Source: Erpobdella octoculata
Lineage: Eukaryota > Annelida > Clitellata > Hirudinida > Erpobdellidae
NCBI GenBank assembly: GCA_963978895.1
Contig: OZ022247.1
Coordinates: 14,901,312-14,965,311, forward strand
Reading direction: 5' to 3'
DNA: 64,000 bases
This document shows positions 51,404 to 62,390 of the stretch, piece by piece. The notes under the pieces are model-generated. The model was not told the DNA's origin and did no database searches. It saw nothing but the letters and a program-made list of their open reading frames with translations. Within the stretch, counting starts at the first letter, position 1. Every line of letters starts with the position of its first letter. Made by a program: the position numbers and the translations under genes.

Positions 51404-51655
51404 AGTGCTTACGTTAATAATCATAGATAGTTAAAAATACATCGATTTAAACTTTATGTCGTTTTATTAATTTTTACAGAACTTTGTAACGCTTTGTCCT
51501 GGAAAAGTAACAAAGTAAAAGTAAGTCCGAAAATCTTATTTCGTTACAAGTAAAAGTACTGAAAATAATCTGTACTCCGTTACAGGCAAAAAGAAAGACG
51601 GTTGTACTTTTACGCGTTACTTTTACTTCGTTACCGAACAACACTGATTTTTACT
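51404..51655 (+). repeat. 252-bp direct repeat, right copy
   Basis: Partner of 45893-46144; includes the true right end of the hAT (to 51646) and its duplication ATTTTTAC. Confidence 0.85.
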
Positions 51656-51984
51656 ACATAAACAACAAACATATTAGCATAGACAATAAAAATTCGACGT
51701 AAATATCACAAATAATTATTTAATTAAATTTTGTCCAATCGATCCGAAAATTTGATAGAATGCATTGTTAATCAGTTTGGAGGTATGTTTAAATTTTTAA
51801 GTCTATAGCTCATCGGGAAGTTAGTTTAAAATCGATTGCAAATTTTGACTACAGATCGACAGACAGAGAAGTCAAGTTAAGTAAAAGTGTGTAAAAACAA
51901 CCCAATTAAAATACACGGGCACGCGCGTCACTTCAAAATAAATTTAGACAAGTTGGGTCCGTGCCCCCCCTGGCTGCGCCATTG

Positions 51985-52171
51985 GTCATCAGGAGAGAAA
52001 GAGGGAGGAGGAGATTTTTTGTTAAGGAGTTTAGGAAAAGAGGACTACCTATTCTTAGAGTTAAAAGCAAGAACAATAGATTTTCTCAAAAAGGAAGAGT
52101 GCTTGTCAAAGATAAGTTTATGGTATAGTTTGAGATGCTATTGCCACTCATACCAAGAACCCTTTAATGAA
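51985..52171 (-). pseudogene. CR1/L2-like LINE fragment, EN-RT linker
   Basis: Minus-strand reading WYEWQ.HLKLYHKLIFDKHS then FLRKSIVLAFNSKN resembles the basic EN-RT linker. It is bounded by the hAT block and a SINE and belongs to the split LINE. Confidence 0.6.
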
Positions 52172-52417
52172 TTTATTTATATTTATATATATAGCGCCAG
52201 ATAAAGTCAGAGGCGCTTACGAAGGTTCCTTAGGAATCAGAAACTTCGAAGAACACGCTATTTACATAGACATGAGTTACTCCTAGATAACGCTGAGTTG
52301 ACGTGAGCACATGTGAGTTAGTTTCTTGCTCAAGGAAATTACGTGCCTGGACCGGGAATCGAACCCGGGTCCTACGACTCTTAAAGCCGGTATCTATACC
52401 ACTAGACCAACACGTCC
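52172..52417 (-). repeat. tRNA-derived SINE inside the LINE
   Basis: On the minus strand the head GGACGTGTTGGTCTAGTGGT (A box) and GGGTTCGATTCCCGG (B box) is followed by a body containing CCTTGAGCAAGAAACT and a tail with GGCGCTATATATATAAATA. CCTTTAA is repeated at both junctions. It interrupts the LINE linker. Confidence 0.85.
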
Positions 52418-53700
52418 TTTAAGAGTTTAGAACAATAAGCTCGCTCAGCTTTACGTGCAGATTGCGTCGAGAAAACACAATCAAACCATGGAGCTTTTTT
52501 AGAAAAAAGTCGAAACTTAGACGTCTTAAGATGAACCAAAATATTCAATATGAATGAAATCGTCACGTTGAGATTGTCCATAAAAAAATCGACGTCAGTG
52601 AAAGAAGAAGAAGAAAACCCAGAAGCGGAAGAAATAAATTTGAAAATTAAGCTTTATCAAATCTAGACCAACACCGTTTAGTAACCGAAGAAAGATTAGT
52701 TAAAGGTTGTGACAGAGGTAAAGTAAAAAAAATGAAGAAGTAATCAGTAAAGTTGAGTTTTACAGATGAAATATTGCCTATGTTAGAGAAGAGGGAAGAA
52801 ATAATAAGATCCAATGTATTGTCCGGATTATGAATCGGAGAGTCACTATGCTGAAAGAAGTTAAAAGTAGACAAGATTTTAAGAAATTGAAAAACAAAAA
52901 AGTCCTTAGTTTTATTAAGAGAATAATTAAAATCCCCAATAATAAAAGAAAGAGTAGATAGAGAGAAAAGAGATTCAGAAAGGTTGTAGAAATCCTCCAA
53001 AAATTGTGGTTTAGAACATTTGGGAGGCCTATAGATACCTATTAGATTGAACTTAAAAGAATTAATTTTAACAGAAGTAAAGAAGCATTCAAAAGACGAG
53101 AATTTAATAGAAGCATTAAGAGAGAGACAGAGTTGGAAGATTTAAAGTAAAGGCAGATGTCACCGTAAGAAGAATGTTGAGCAGAAAAAAAATAGCAGGA
53201 GGCCTAGCCTGCTTAACAAAAGAGAAACCACTAGGAATAAAAACAAGGAGAGAAAGAGAAAAAGCAGACTTATGCCAGGTCTCAGTCAGGAGAAAGAGGA
53301 CCAGCTCAGTAATATAACGGTGATTTATTATTTAGAGAACGAATATTGAGAGTAGCTATGTTAACACTAGGACTAGGATTGTTATGATTATTAGATTTAA
53401 GATAATTTATTTTATGAAAAGGTTTTAATATAGAATGATCAGAGGAAGAAGAATTACAATTAGCTATACGTTTAAATTTCCTGATATAGTTTAAGTAAAG
53501 AATATTAAAATAATAGATCCTACGGCAAACAGTGCGGGTAGGCAGAGTAGAAAAATGAGAAAGGCCTAACAAAAAATCTCTAGAATACATTATTAGAGAA
53601 AGAAAAGTTGAGAAAAGGGAATATACAATAAAAAACTCAGTCTCCACGAGAAACAAAGAACAAATCAAATTTAATTTCGCTCACAAATCAAAACGCCATG
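52418..53700 (-). pseudogene. CR1/L2-like LINE endonuclease (5' part of split element)
   Basis: Minus-strand frames: SVNIATLNIRSLNNKS, a TETW catalytic-Glu motif, SFIIGDFNYSLN, and SDSPIHNPDNTLDLIIS near the end of the domain, then KKAPWFDCVFSTQSARKAER in the linker. The pattern is that of CR1/L2 APE endonucleases. Many stops and frame changes show age. Continues at 51985-52171, 40139-40241 and 37985-38661. Confidence 0.85.
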
Positions 53701-53919
53701 ACACTACGGCGCTAAACTATTTTTCAGCTGGTCGGTTGAAAACCCAGGCCCCAAGCTGAGGTAAAGTGAACCTATTTCATGCAGAAACTTAAACACGAAT
53801 AGCATGTCTTTAAAGACTATTTTTCCAGAAGGTCAATGATGTCAAACTAAAGGTGATTGAGTTGTGAGGTTGGTAGACCAATAAGTGCGGAGTTGCAATA
53901 GTCGATCCTTGACAGAAGG

Positions 53920-54729
53920 GTGTCCAGACAATTTGTCGCGGACAATTCGTGGCGGACAATTCGGCGCGGAGAATTCGGCGCGGACAATTCGTCGTGGATA
54001 ATTCGTTGCAGAAAAACGGACAATTGTTAATTAGTAGATACTATATTTATTAAATATTGTTTGTTCTTCAAAATAATATTAAAAATAATAATTCTGAGTA
54101 AAGCTAAAAACCTTTATGATAGATCCTTGGGCAACCTGTCTCTGCATCATTTACCCGTGATACCCCCTCCCTCTTGGTGCGTACGTAATATATGAATGGC
54201 CTTTTAATTATTATTAAGTGGTGATCGATTGAAATATTATAATAATAAATCTAATTCTTATATAATAAAGATAGTAATTGAACACAAACACACGTTTGCA
54301 AGAATTAATTTTTATTAAATTAATTCATTTCTATTAAATTAATGTTATGGTTGCATCCCCGCAAATAATCAATTGATGAACGATCCTCATAATCCATCAC
54401 AACAGTACGCAAACAACTATGCAAATCTCGATATTTCTTTTTCCTCAGAGGAAGACTTTCACCTGCAAGCATACGCTCAACCTTCATTTTGTTGATGTTT
54501 TGTTCTTTTTGTAGTTTTACTACTAAGTTCAATAGTGTTGGACATGCAATTTGAACCGCCCGTGCAAAAGCATCGTGCCATCTTTCAACTGCGTGGTTAG
54601 TACGAGGAATGTCATCACGGACATCTTGGTAGCAGTCCTAGATATCATATGAAAAAAGAGCATATCCCAGTTTGTTGGTATCAAGTGCAATTTGTTTAGG
54701 TTTGGCTTGCGACGAATTGTCCTAGAACC
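53920..54729. mobile_element. MULE-like element with tandem-unit TIR
   Basis: The left end has five to six GGACAATTCGTCGC-type units (53927-54020); the right end has one, inverted (54707-54722). GACAGAAGG (53911-53919) and GGCAGAAGT (54730-54738) match at 7 of 9 and may be the target duplication. The interior encodes a transposase C-terminal remnant on the minus strand. Confidence 0.65.
54320..54650 (-). pseudogene. MULE-type transposase C-terminal remnant
   Basis: Reading on the minus strand, DIPRTNHAVERWHDAFAR is followed by ACPTLLNLVVKLQKEQNIN and a basic KKKYRDLH segment. The pattern P(R)TNN.(V/L)E.WH..F......HP.......L..EQ is the conserved block just after the MULE/FLYWCH-type transposase core (family knowledge). 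Only about 105 residues are left; the DDE catalytic region is absent. Open from about 54650 to 54320. Confidence 0.6.
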
Positions 54730-55535
54730 GGCAGAAGTGAATAATTAGGTCATTGATGTGAAATGAAATTCAGCGGAGGTTAAAAAAGTATCGCAACATT
54801 TCTACCATTCTGACTTGTTTGTTCGCCTTGCGTTTTGAATTAGCACTGATTTTGAAAAATAAAGCAGGAGCATGCAAAGAACTTTGAAAAGTCACAGTTC
54901 ATCTCCGCTTTGGTTTACTTATTTTGCTGACCTTCTTGTTGCAGACGACCTATTTTGATTTTTTAGATGCAGAGTCACATTTTACGTGTTTTTATTAAAC
55001 CACTTTAGAACTCAGATAAAACCTGAAAATAAATCTTTACGTCGCTCACTGCGACAGGAAATACTATGACATTTCTTACATACTAGAACATTCAGTTTTA
55101 AAAAACAGTATTTATATATATTTTATAATAATTATTATACAAAATGAATGCTGGAAATTAAAGATTTGATTGGAGAACATAAAGAAATACCGACAGAAAT
55201 GGAAACTAAACGTTTTTTTAACGTCGGTGTATTCCAATTTGTGCATCCCAGTGACTCTACTTCTTGGTGATCTTATTGAATTTCTTATTTTTTCCGCAGA
55301 ATCAAGACTTTAGGACCCACTGAAATTGTAAATTTATATAGTTTTTTTTTGGGGGAATTTAAAAAAAGGAACCTTAGCGTTAAATGTCAAAAGTCAGTTT
55401 ATTGACCTCGAAAGGAGTTCAAAATGACATCCTTTCTGAGATAACGACAGAACGTATCTGAATATGTTTTTGAAAAGCAGTATCGCTATAAATAAGAAAA
55501 AGCAAACACTATCGCATTGTTTGAAAGTGATTGAA
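54730..55535. other. No gene seen
   Basis: AT-rich, only short frames. Confidence 0.4.
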
Positions 55536-56450
55536 AACATAGCGGGTATAAATGTGGCATCTCTTGGTGGTTAAATTTTCAGATTGATTGGATGAAATAT
55601 AAATGAATTATAGAATAAAATCAATAAAACCTTTAAAAATTTTATGTAGACAAACAAACTAATAATTTTTAATTTCTCTAAAGAATGCGATAATTAATTT
55701 ATAATTTTAAATATTTTTAATAAAATATTTGTGTACTTCATATTGATATTAAAATAGCATATATTTTCAATCTTTACAATCGAGCTGAAATTTGGTTGGT
55801 TTATTTGTTGCTGCAAACTTTACATTCTATTGAATTTTCAGATTGATTAGAAAAAATTTTACTGAATTATAGAATAAAATTAATTAAAAATTTTTAATTT
55901 AAAAAAATACAAATTTTATGTAAAAAAACGAACTACAAATTTTATGTAAAAAACGAACTTCAAGTTTTTAGTTTATTTTAAAAAGCAACATTTAATTTTC
56001 AAATTTTAAAAGTTTTAATAAAAAATTTATTCATTCCTTATTGATTTATAAATTTCTTAAATTTTCCATCCTCACATACTTCACATAACAAGTATTTAGA
56101 AAACTGTGGTCAATGTTTTCATATTTTTATAGACTTACTATCATCAAAAAATATTTTGCAAAACGTTTTTAGTCTCCGAAATAAAAAATTATAAAAGATT
56201 TAAAAATACGAAGTTTTTACGGGTTTCTTGTAAATCTTTCGCCGAGTTTGCTTGCTTGCTTGAGCAAAGCGTTGGTATCCTTTGGCGCTTAAAAAACTTA
56301 CTTCATGTCATAAAATCAAGCTTGGTGTATTAAATTGTTGTTGATGACCATGGATTTTATTACATTTTTAGAACGATTAGAAAATTTAAAATAAAACTAA
56401 TTAAAACTTCAAAAATTACAAATTTTTGACAAAGAAATAAAATCAACATT
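55536..56450 (+). repeat. Diverged repeats with TTTTCAGATTGATTGGA word
   Basis: Three blocks (about 55540-55670, 55790-55960 and 56270-56450) share AAGCTTGGTGTATTAAAT-like and TTCAGATTGATTGGA-like words followed by AATTATAGAATAAAAT. The third extends left with GCTTGCTTGCTTGAGC and CCTTTGGCGCTTAAA, matching 59860-60095. Confidence 0.65.
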
Positions 56451-57360
56451 TTTGAATTCATTCAAAAAAAAATTAATTTTTCAAATCAAGGAATTAAAGT
56501 TTTATAGTGATTCAAAATTGTTCTATATTTTTCAAATTCACACATTTTACAAATCAAGCATAGAAGACTGTGGTCAAAGTTTTTCGGTTTTATACACTTA
56601 TAATCATCAAAAAAAGATTTGCAGGAAATTAAAAGCATCTTATTTAAAAAATATAAAAAATATGTGAAAAACAAAGTTTTTAACGGTTCACTTGTTTTCG
56701 GTTTCTTAAAAACATCATCAATAGTCAGTGTATCCGAACTCGTTTTAGTGTGGGGTAACTTTAAAAAAATACTTTTTTTTGGTTACTTTTCAAAGTTACC
56801 TAAAATGTTTATTTCACTCTTTCTTATTTAAATAACTAACTCACTATAATAATTATTTGTTACAATCTAAGTGTAGTTCCTGTAAACAAGGTGTTTACAT
56901 AAATAAGCTTTAATATAAACAAGATAAATGAACAAGACTCACTAACCTTATTCACCATCTTACACACGTGACAACATCCGATGTTTCGCAGCACCACAAA
57001 CAATTGTTATTTACAATGATTGATGACAGAAAGTTTTTTTTTTTTAAAGAATAATCTTTCTATTTTTATTTATCTTTTAACTTTCTAATTATTGTTATTT
57101 GATTTTTTCGACTTATAAACGTTTAGATAATCCTGAGATTTTAAAAAAAAAGTTTGAACTATGACCGCTTCTTCATGTAATAATATTTATTTATTAAAGT
57201 TTGTTTTTTTATGTATAACTTGTTTTCTGCTGCTTTACGCTGTCCATTTCTTTTCCTTTCTTGGCCGTCCATATATAAATCATGAAATCAAACGCTACGC
57301 TGTATTCGCGCTGTACACAGGTATTTGGATAAATAGGAGCGCAGAAAAAGAAATGGAAAA
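56451..57360. other. No gene seen
   Basis: AT-rich. An open frame from 57161 has a hydrophobic start but its C-terminus is translated (GA)n; I do not call it a gene. Confidence 0.4.
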
Positions 57361-57361
57361 A

Positions 57362-57369
57362 GAGAGAGA

Positions 57370-57432
<63 letters not shown>
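57362..57432. repeat. (GA)n microsatellite
   Basis: About 35 units with a few interruptions near the left edge. Confidence 0.95.
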
Positions 57433-57435
<3 letters not shown>

Positions 57436-58780
57436 GAGACCATGAGAGAAGGAAAAAGGAGATATCTGCAGATGAGAGAAGAGTAATGTTGCTGATGAAC
57501 ATGTGAACAATTTGGGGAGATGATTTTTGGAAGGAGTAAAGTGAATGAGGTGATTAGAGGACAAAAGGAATGAGTGAGAAAAATAACAACAAAGGAAAAT
57601 ATCCACAGTTTTGTTAACATAGTAAATAATTGTAACAAACGAGCTAGTAACAAGAGATACCTCAAATTGTGTAGCATTCCTTTTAAATTGAGTTTTCTGC
57701 CACAAATATTGTTCGATCACATGATAAAATTTAAATAAAATGTTAAATGAACATCCAGTTTTTTTTCTAAATGTCATAGTGGTGGCCTTCTATTACGACA
57801 ATTTATTTCCTTTTTAACCTATTAAACATCTTTAAGAGAATTCACAAAAGTACAACAAATTTAGTACTTATGACTACAATTTAATATTGAATAATGTTGC
57901 GATTTGATGAAAAAACTGAAAACACAAACGAAATACACTAAGAGAAAATTTAGTCGAGAAAAAGCATAAACATTAATCTGGAAAAAGTAACAATAGTTGC
58001 AACGTTTCGCCGATATTTTGATGACTAAGGCTCAGCAGCGTACTCAAAAATGCTAGGAATTTTTGGCATACATTCCACATGCAGTACCGTGAAGAGTAGA
58101 AAACACAGGCTGTAGTTAACATAACTGTTAACAACTAACTGACAGCATCAACGGAAAAATGTTATATCTCCTGCTAAAACTTTATCAACATTACATTTAC
58201 TTTTTATGTTTTCAATTAATTATTAATTATGGCTGTTACTTGATGTATAACGGTCATATGAGTTCATTGGTGACATGCGTTCATTAATGTGACTATGTAT
58301 GTTATAATTTATTACTATTATAGAAAAATGTCATCACCCAAACCGTGTATCTGTAATATTTTCTTAGAATTTAAGTGCAATTCCATATGATTCAGAAAGC
58401 CGCAAAAAATCAACGAGGAAACATTTTTCGTTCCACATATGTTAATCACATAGTTCCAATAAATTATAATAAACGTGATAAAAACGAATAATTTGATTTG
58501 GATAACTGCTATTAGAAAGCAGTAAAACTCTTAAAAGGTGAACATAATGAAACATGGATAGCCTTTTCTGTCTGGAATTTATAGGTCAACGTAAGTTGTT
58601 CAAGCTTTAACGTCAGTTCTCTTCTAAGCTATATAACTTTAAATAATTAAGCTGCTTATTTGTTGTAGTATGCAACGCAAGGAGAAATCAAACTTTAAAA
58701 TAACTGGTAACAATCTTAAAATTTAATACGTGACGTTATGTTATTTGTTTCATAATTTCAGTTGTTCAGTTTGAAAAAAT
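57433..58780. other. Mostly featureless; possible Penelope-like 3' end
   Basis: 57960-58060 on the minus strand reads ATCAAAATATCGGCGAAACG then TTGCAAC, a form seen in Penelope-like 3' UTRs. Nothing else is recognised. Confidence 0.3.
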
Positions 58781-58999
58781 GCCCAAGAAAAAAAGACATA
58801 AAACTACCATCTTATCAAATGAAGCAGTGCATAAGCACAGGCATATTTTATAATCCACCTTTGGCACCCCAATTGTTGAAATAAGAAGCTCAGAACGTCA
58901 ACGTGTAATCAGCATCATATTAGAGGCCATCTGTTTAGGCCTCCTTATTGAAGAGGAGAAAAGAATGGAAAAAACCTGCTTTACGCGGACGCCACACTA
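58781..58999 (+). pseudogene. Small unrecognised frame with one stop
   Basis: An ATG opens MPKKKRHKTTILSNEAVHKH, then one in-frame TAA, then a continuation (STFGTPIVEIRSSERQRV) to a TAG 73 codons from the start. It begins with a basic, nuclear-signal-like cluster. AATAAACAATG and TTTTATTTTC follow. It matches nothing I know and may be chance. Confidence 0.2.
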
Positions 59000-59224
59000 G
59001 AAAAAACTCAAAATATCATCAACACAATAAAAAGTGCATTTAAATTTTAATTTAAATAATAAACAATGCCTTTTATTTTCACAATGTTTTGAGTTTTCCG
59101 TTTTGCTGACTTATCTTTCGAGTTGAATGCTTCTGCTTTTGAATTGTGCAAGACTAGAGATCGTAGAGTAAAAAATGTGTATATAATTTGGATAGAAACA
59201 GACTGATTGCCGGTGGATAAATGA

Positions 59225-59545
59225 AATAAATTAAAGTTGGCTCTACTTGTTTACAAATCACTGAATAAATTGGCTCCTATAAGTATCTGTATTCCACAAG
59301 AAAAAGGTTGTCTGACTTCGCGGCTAGGCGGAAACTACAGTATCGAACAGATTAATTGAAACAAAAAATTTTGATCTTCATTTTTGGCATCAATCCATTT
59401 ACCAAAGACTCGAATGAAGACGGCTGGCTGTCGGTCCCAGATTTTGGAACGAGCTTCCAGCCAGCATCACCGACTCAGCGACTGTCGACTAATTTCGTAG
59501 AAGTTTAAAAACATATCTTTTCAGGTTCTAAGGGTCGTTTGACAT
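59225..59545 (+). pseudogene. CR1-like LINE RT C-terminus
   Basis: Frames read VYKSLNKLAPISICIPQE, then PRFWNELPASITDSATVD and FRRSLKTYLFRF, the conserved tail of CR1/jockey-type RT proteins. Several stops and frame changes. No upstream RT is visible. Confidence 0.7.
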
Positions 59546-59859
59546 TATGCCACGTTGAAGTTGTCGAATTCAATTAAATACTATGATGTGTCCTTTGTGG
59601 TTTTTTTGCAAACATTTTTAGCATTTAATGTTGGCATTTGTCCTAATGTCGGTTGATTAATATTTTGCATACAACTATCAACGAGCTAGAAGAAGCTGTT
59701 CCATAGTTTCGTAAGCCGTATTTTTGTTGAAGTCTTCAATTTCTTTACTTTCAGCATTTTTCTCGTGCCTATGAACGCCACTGCGTAGAATTATGACATC
59801 AGTACCAGTAGAAATTTGCTAAAGGGACCCGAATTTTTTTAAATCCTTTTTACTAGCTT

Positions 59860-60095
59860 CACAGTGTTTGCTTGCTTTCTTGATTGCTAGCTTTAGCCAT
59901 GCGTAGGAACCCTTTGACGCTTAAACAAACATACTTTCCTATATCCAATCAAGCTAAAATTTGGTGTATTGAACTGCCGTCAATGACAATGAATTTATTA
60001 AAGTTTCAGACTGATTGGACAAAATTTAAATAAGATAAAAAAAATTAAATCAATTAAAATTGTTAAATAATTACAAATTTTATTAAGGAAAATAA
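59860..60095 (+). repeat. Dispersed repeat, partner of 56230-56450
   Basis: Shared words: TTTGCTTGCTTTC.., AACCCTTTGACGCTTAAA, ATTTGGTGTATTGAACTG and TTCAGACTGATTGGACAAAA. Confidence 0.65.
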
Positions 60096-60109
60096 ACCAC
60101 TCGTTTCAA

Positions 60110-60770
60110 ATTAATTTAAAACAGCAATATTTATTTAATGTTAACATTTTTGGTGGCAGTGGTAGGATAAAGTTCCAATAAGAAGGAAGAAGACAGTGGA
60201 CTCCGTTGGGGGTATACAGCAATGTAAAGCGTGCAGGAAGCTATCTTCAGTCCAGCAAAGCGTGCAGAGGCTCTCTCTGTTCCAGATATTGTGCATGAAG
60301 CTCTTTTTGGTTCCAGAAAGCTTGCAACAAACTCTCCATCCTAGAAAATGTACAGGAAATAATTTTTACGTTTCAGTGAAGCATGCATCTAACTTGTCGT
60401 TTAGTGTGTCAAGGACACAACCTAGTCGCCGTCAAGTGAAACATGTGCTATTGTTGCTGCGGTTCAGCTGACGATAGCGTTTACACGAAATGCAACCCAG
60501 GATTCCGATCGTGATCAACAAAAAGCTGAGCGACAGGAGAGGTTGAAGAAAAGCAAACGGGATGGTGAAGAAAATTGTAGATTCCTAAACAATCAAACAA
60601 ACAAACTGAAAAAGAAATAAAAAATATTTTGAATAAGGATACAAAGAGAGGATGCGAGATTAAAAGAAGGACGGGAAAATAGAAAACTAAGATTCCTCAA
60701 AATAGAAGAAACGCGTGAAAATAGAAGATTAAGATTCTTAGAATTAGAAAATTTTACATCTTAAAAAATT
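60110..60770 (+). mobile_element. Third Ty3/gypsy leader and gag start
   Basis: ATTTTTGGTGGCAGTGGTAG matches the PBS region at 133-153. A leader follows with repeated AGCGTGCAGGAAGCT-type phrases, then charged gag-like sequence EGRENRKLRFLKIEE and TRENRRLRFLELENF at 60650-60765, like 5770-5900. A stop ends it and nothing of capsid or pol follows. Confidence 0.7.
60151..60168 (+). promoter_or_regulatory. Primer binding site, diverged
   Basis: TGGTGGCAGTGGTAGGAT differs by two bases from the site at 136-153. Confidence 0.65.
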
Positions 60771-60779
60771 CATTTTTTT

Positions 60780-62390
60780 CGTACTAAAAACTATAAAATA
60801 ATTTTTCTTGTGAGCCTTGCAGAATTTTCGAATAAATTGTTCAAATTTTGGTAAAAGACTTTATAACAGTTTCTAATTCTTATAAAACGAAAAACGTCGG
60901 GCGCATATGCAAAAACATAATTTTATGTTGTTTCAGACAAACAATTTATTCTACCCTTCCTCTGGTCATCGACGTTTTGTATGAAGAAAAGTTAATTAGC
61001 GCATACTTCTTCCCACTAGCCATCGACTATTTTTAAAATAGAGGCGCCATTTATTACCACGTTTTCGAACGCCAAACTCCCTCGCTACTTCTGTTTCTTG
61101 TGGTCACGTTATTTGGCATTGTCGGACCAAGGCATAAGTCGTGAAAGCGTGACCCCATGAGTTACCAACCTTTGGAACCCACTGAAACACGGTGAGGTCC
61201 GGAGACGCATAATAAATGCCGGTGAAATCCGGCGTGGTTCAGTGAAATCTTGCGAGGTCCGGTAAGATTTTTTGACGTACCGAATAATCTAGATTAGACT
61301 AGCCACACAATTTGGAAGACTATTAGAAAGAGTACTAGATAGAGTACCAGAGCTAATATTTGGTATTTTAGCATTGTCACCGGCTTAGTTGAATGAACAA
61401 ACATAATAAAATAAGTAGATTCATTTAAATAAACAATAAATACAACTGAAAAAACGAGGCTTTTGAAGATCACGACCAACGAGCTGCATCATCCTTAAAT
61501 GTATAGAAAAGCGCTGGATTAAGATGTACAGTGGAAAAACCAATTCCTATTTTTTGTTTCGTCCACCGTCCACCAAGTTGAATGCTGCAAGCAAATCACA
61601 TCTTTTTTCAGAGCTTAAAATATTTCCTTCGAAAGAGGGGCTGGACCTCTCTTTGGGATGAGGACACACCGCAGTTAGAAATTTGGCTTTTAGTTTCAGT
61701 CTAAAGATGGCTTTATCGCTTTTCTTAAACTTATAACAGACTTTAAAAATAATGTCTAAACTTCGAGCCGCAAACCGCAACAACCGTGGTTTTTTTCTTC
61801 AACAAAAACCGCACCCGCAAAAAAGGAAAACCACTTCCGCATGCGGCTTCACCGCTATTTTTATTATATCCCTTATTCTTTACCAATAATACCAAGCATG
61901 ATCTGTTTTGAAGTTTATTGGTAACAACAGTCAAGCCATTCAAAAAGTCAACATTGTTTTTGTTGAATTTTATAGAGGAACATTTATTTTATGTATTCAA
62001 TTCAGTTTAAATTGTATAATGCAAGAGAACTATTGTTCCTCGCATGTGTTATATTAAATCGTCATTTTGCGTCTCCTTTCTTATTTCATTTTTGATTTTT
62101 TTTGTTCGAATGCACAATTACTCTTCATTTTGTTTGTATTGCTGGTTAAATAGAAAAAGTGGCAATTGGCCCTGCTATTTGATAACATGATAAACAAAAA
62201 AAAATAGATAAAATAAATGTCTTCTCTTGAAAAATGAAATAGTCATATCATATGCGAACTGGCGAGTTGTTTTGATGGAGAGCCCATAATTCATCTAAGA
62301 TGCTTGCAGCAAATATTTTGCAAGCATATCTTCCTGTTCTACTGTGAATACCTGCCTTGTTTTTCAATTCGGTATCAATATATATATATA
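60780..62390. other. No gene recognised
   Basis: Repeated GTGAAATCCGG/GAGGTCCGG phrases occur at about 61190-61265. Short frames such as 61547-61783 minus show no known domain. A short (TA)n precedes the Penelope-like element. Confidence 0.45.

Noticed and set aside
57161..57445. Small membrane protein with Glu/Arg tail
   Set aside because: The tail is translated (GA)n and the hydrophobic start is AT-rich chance sequence.
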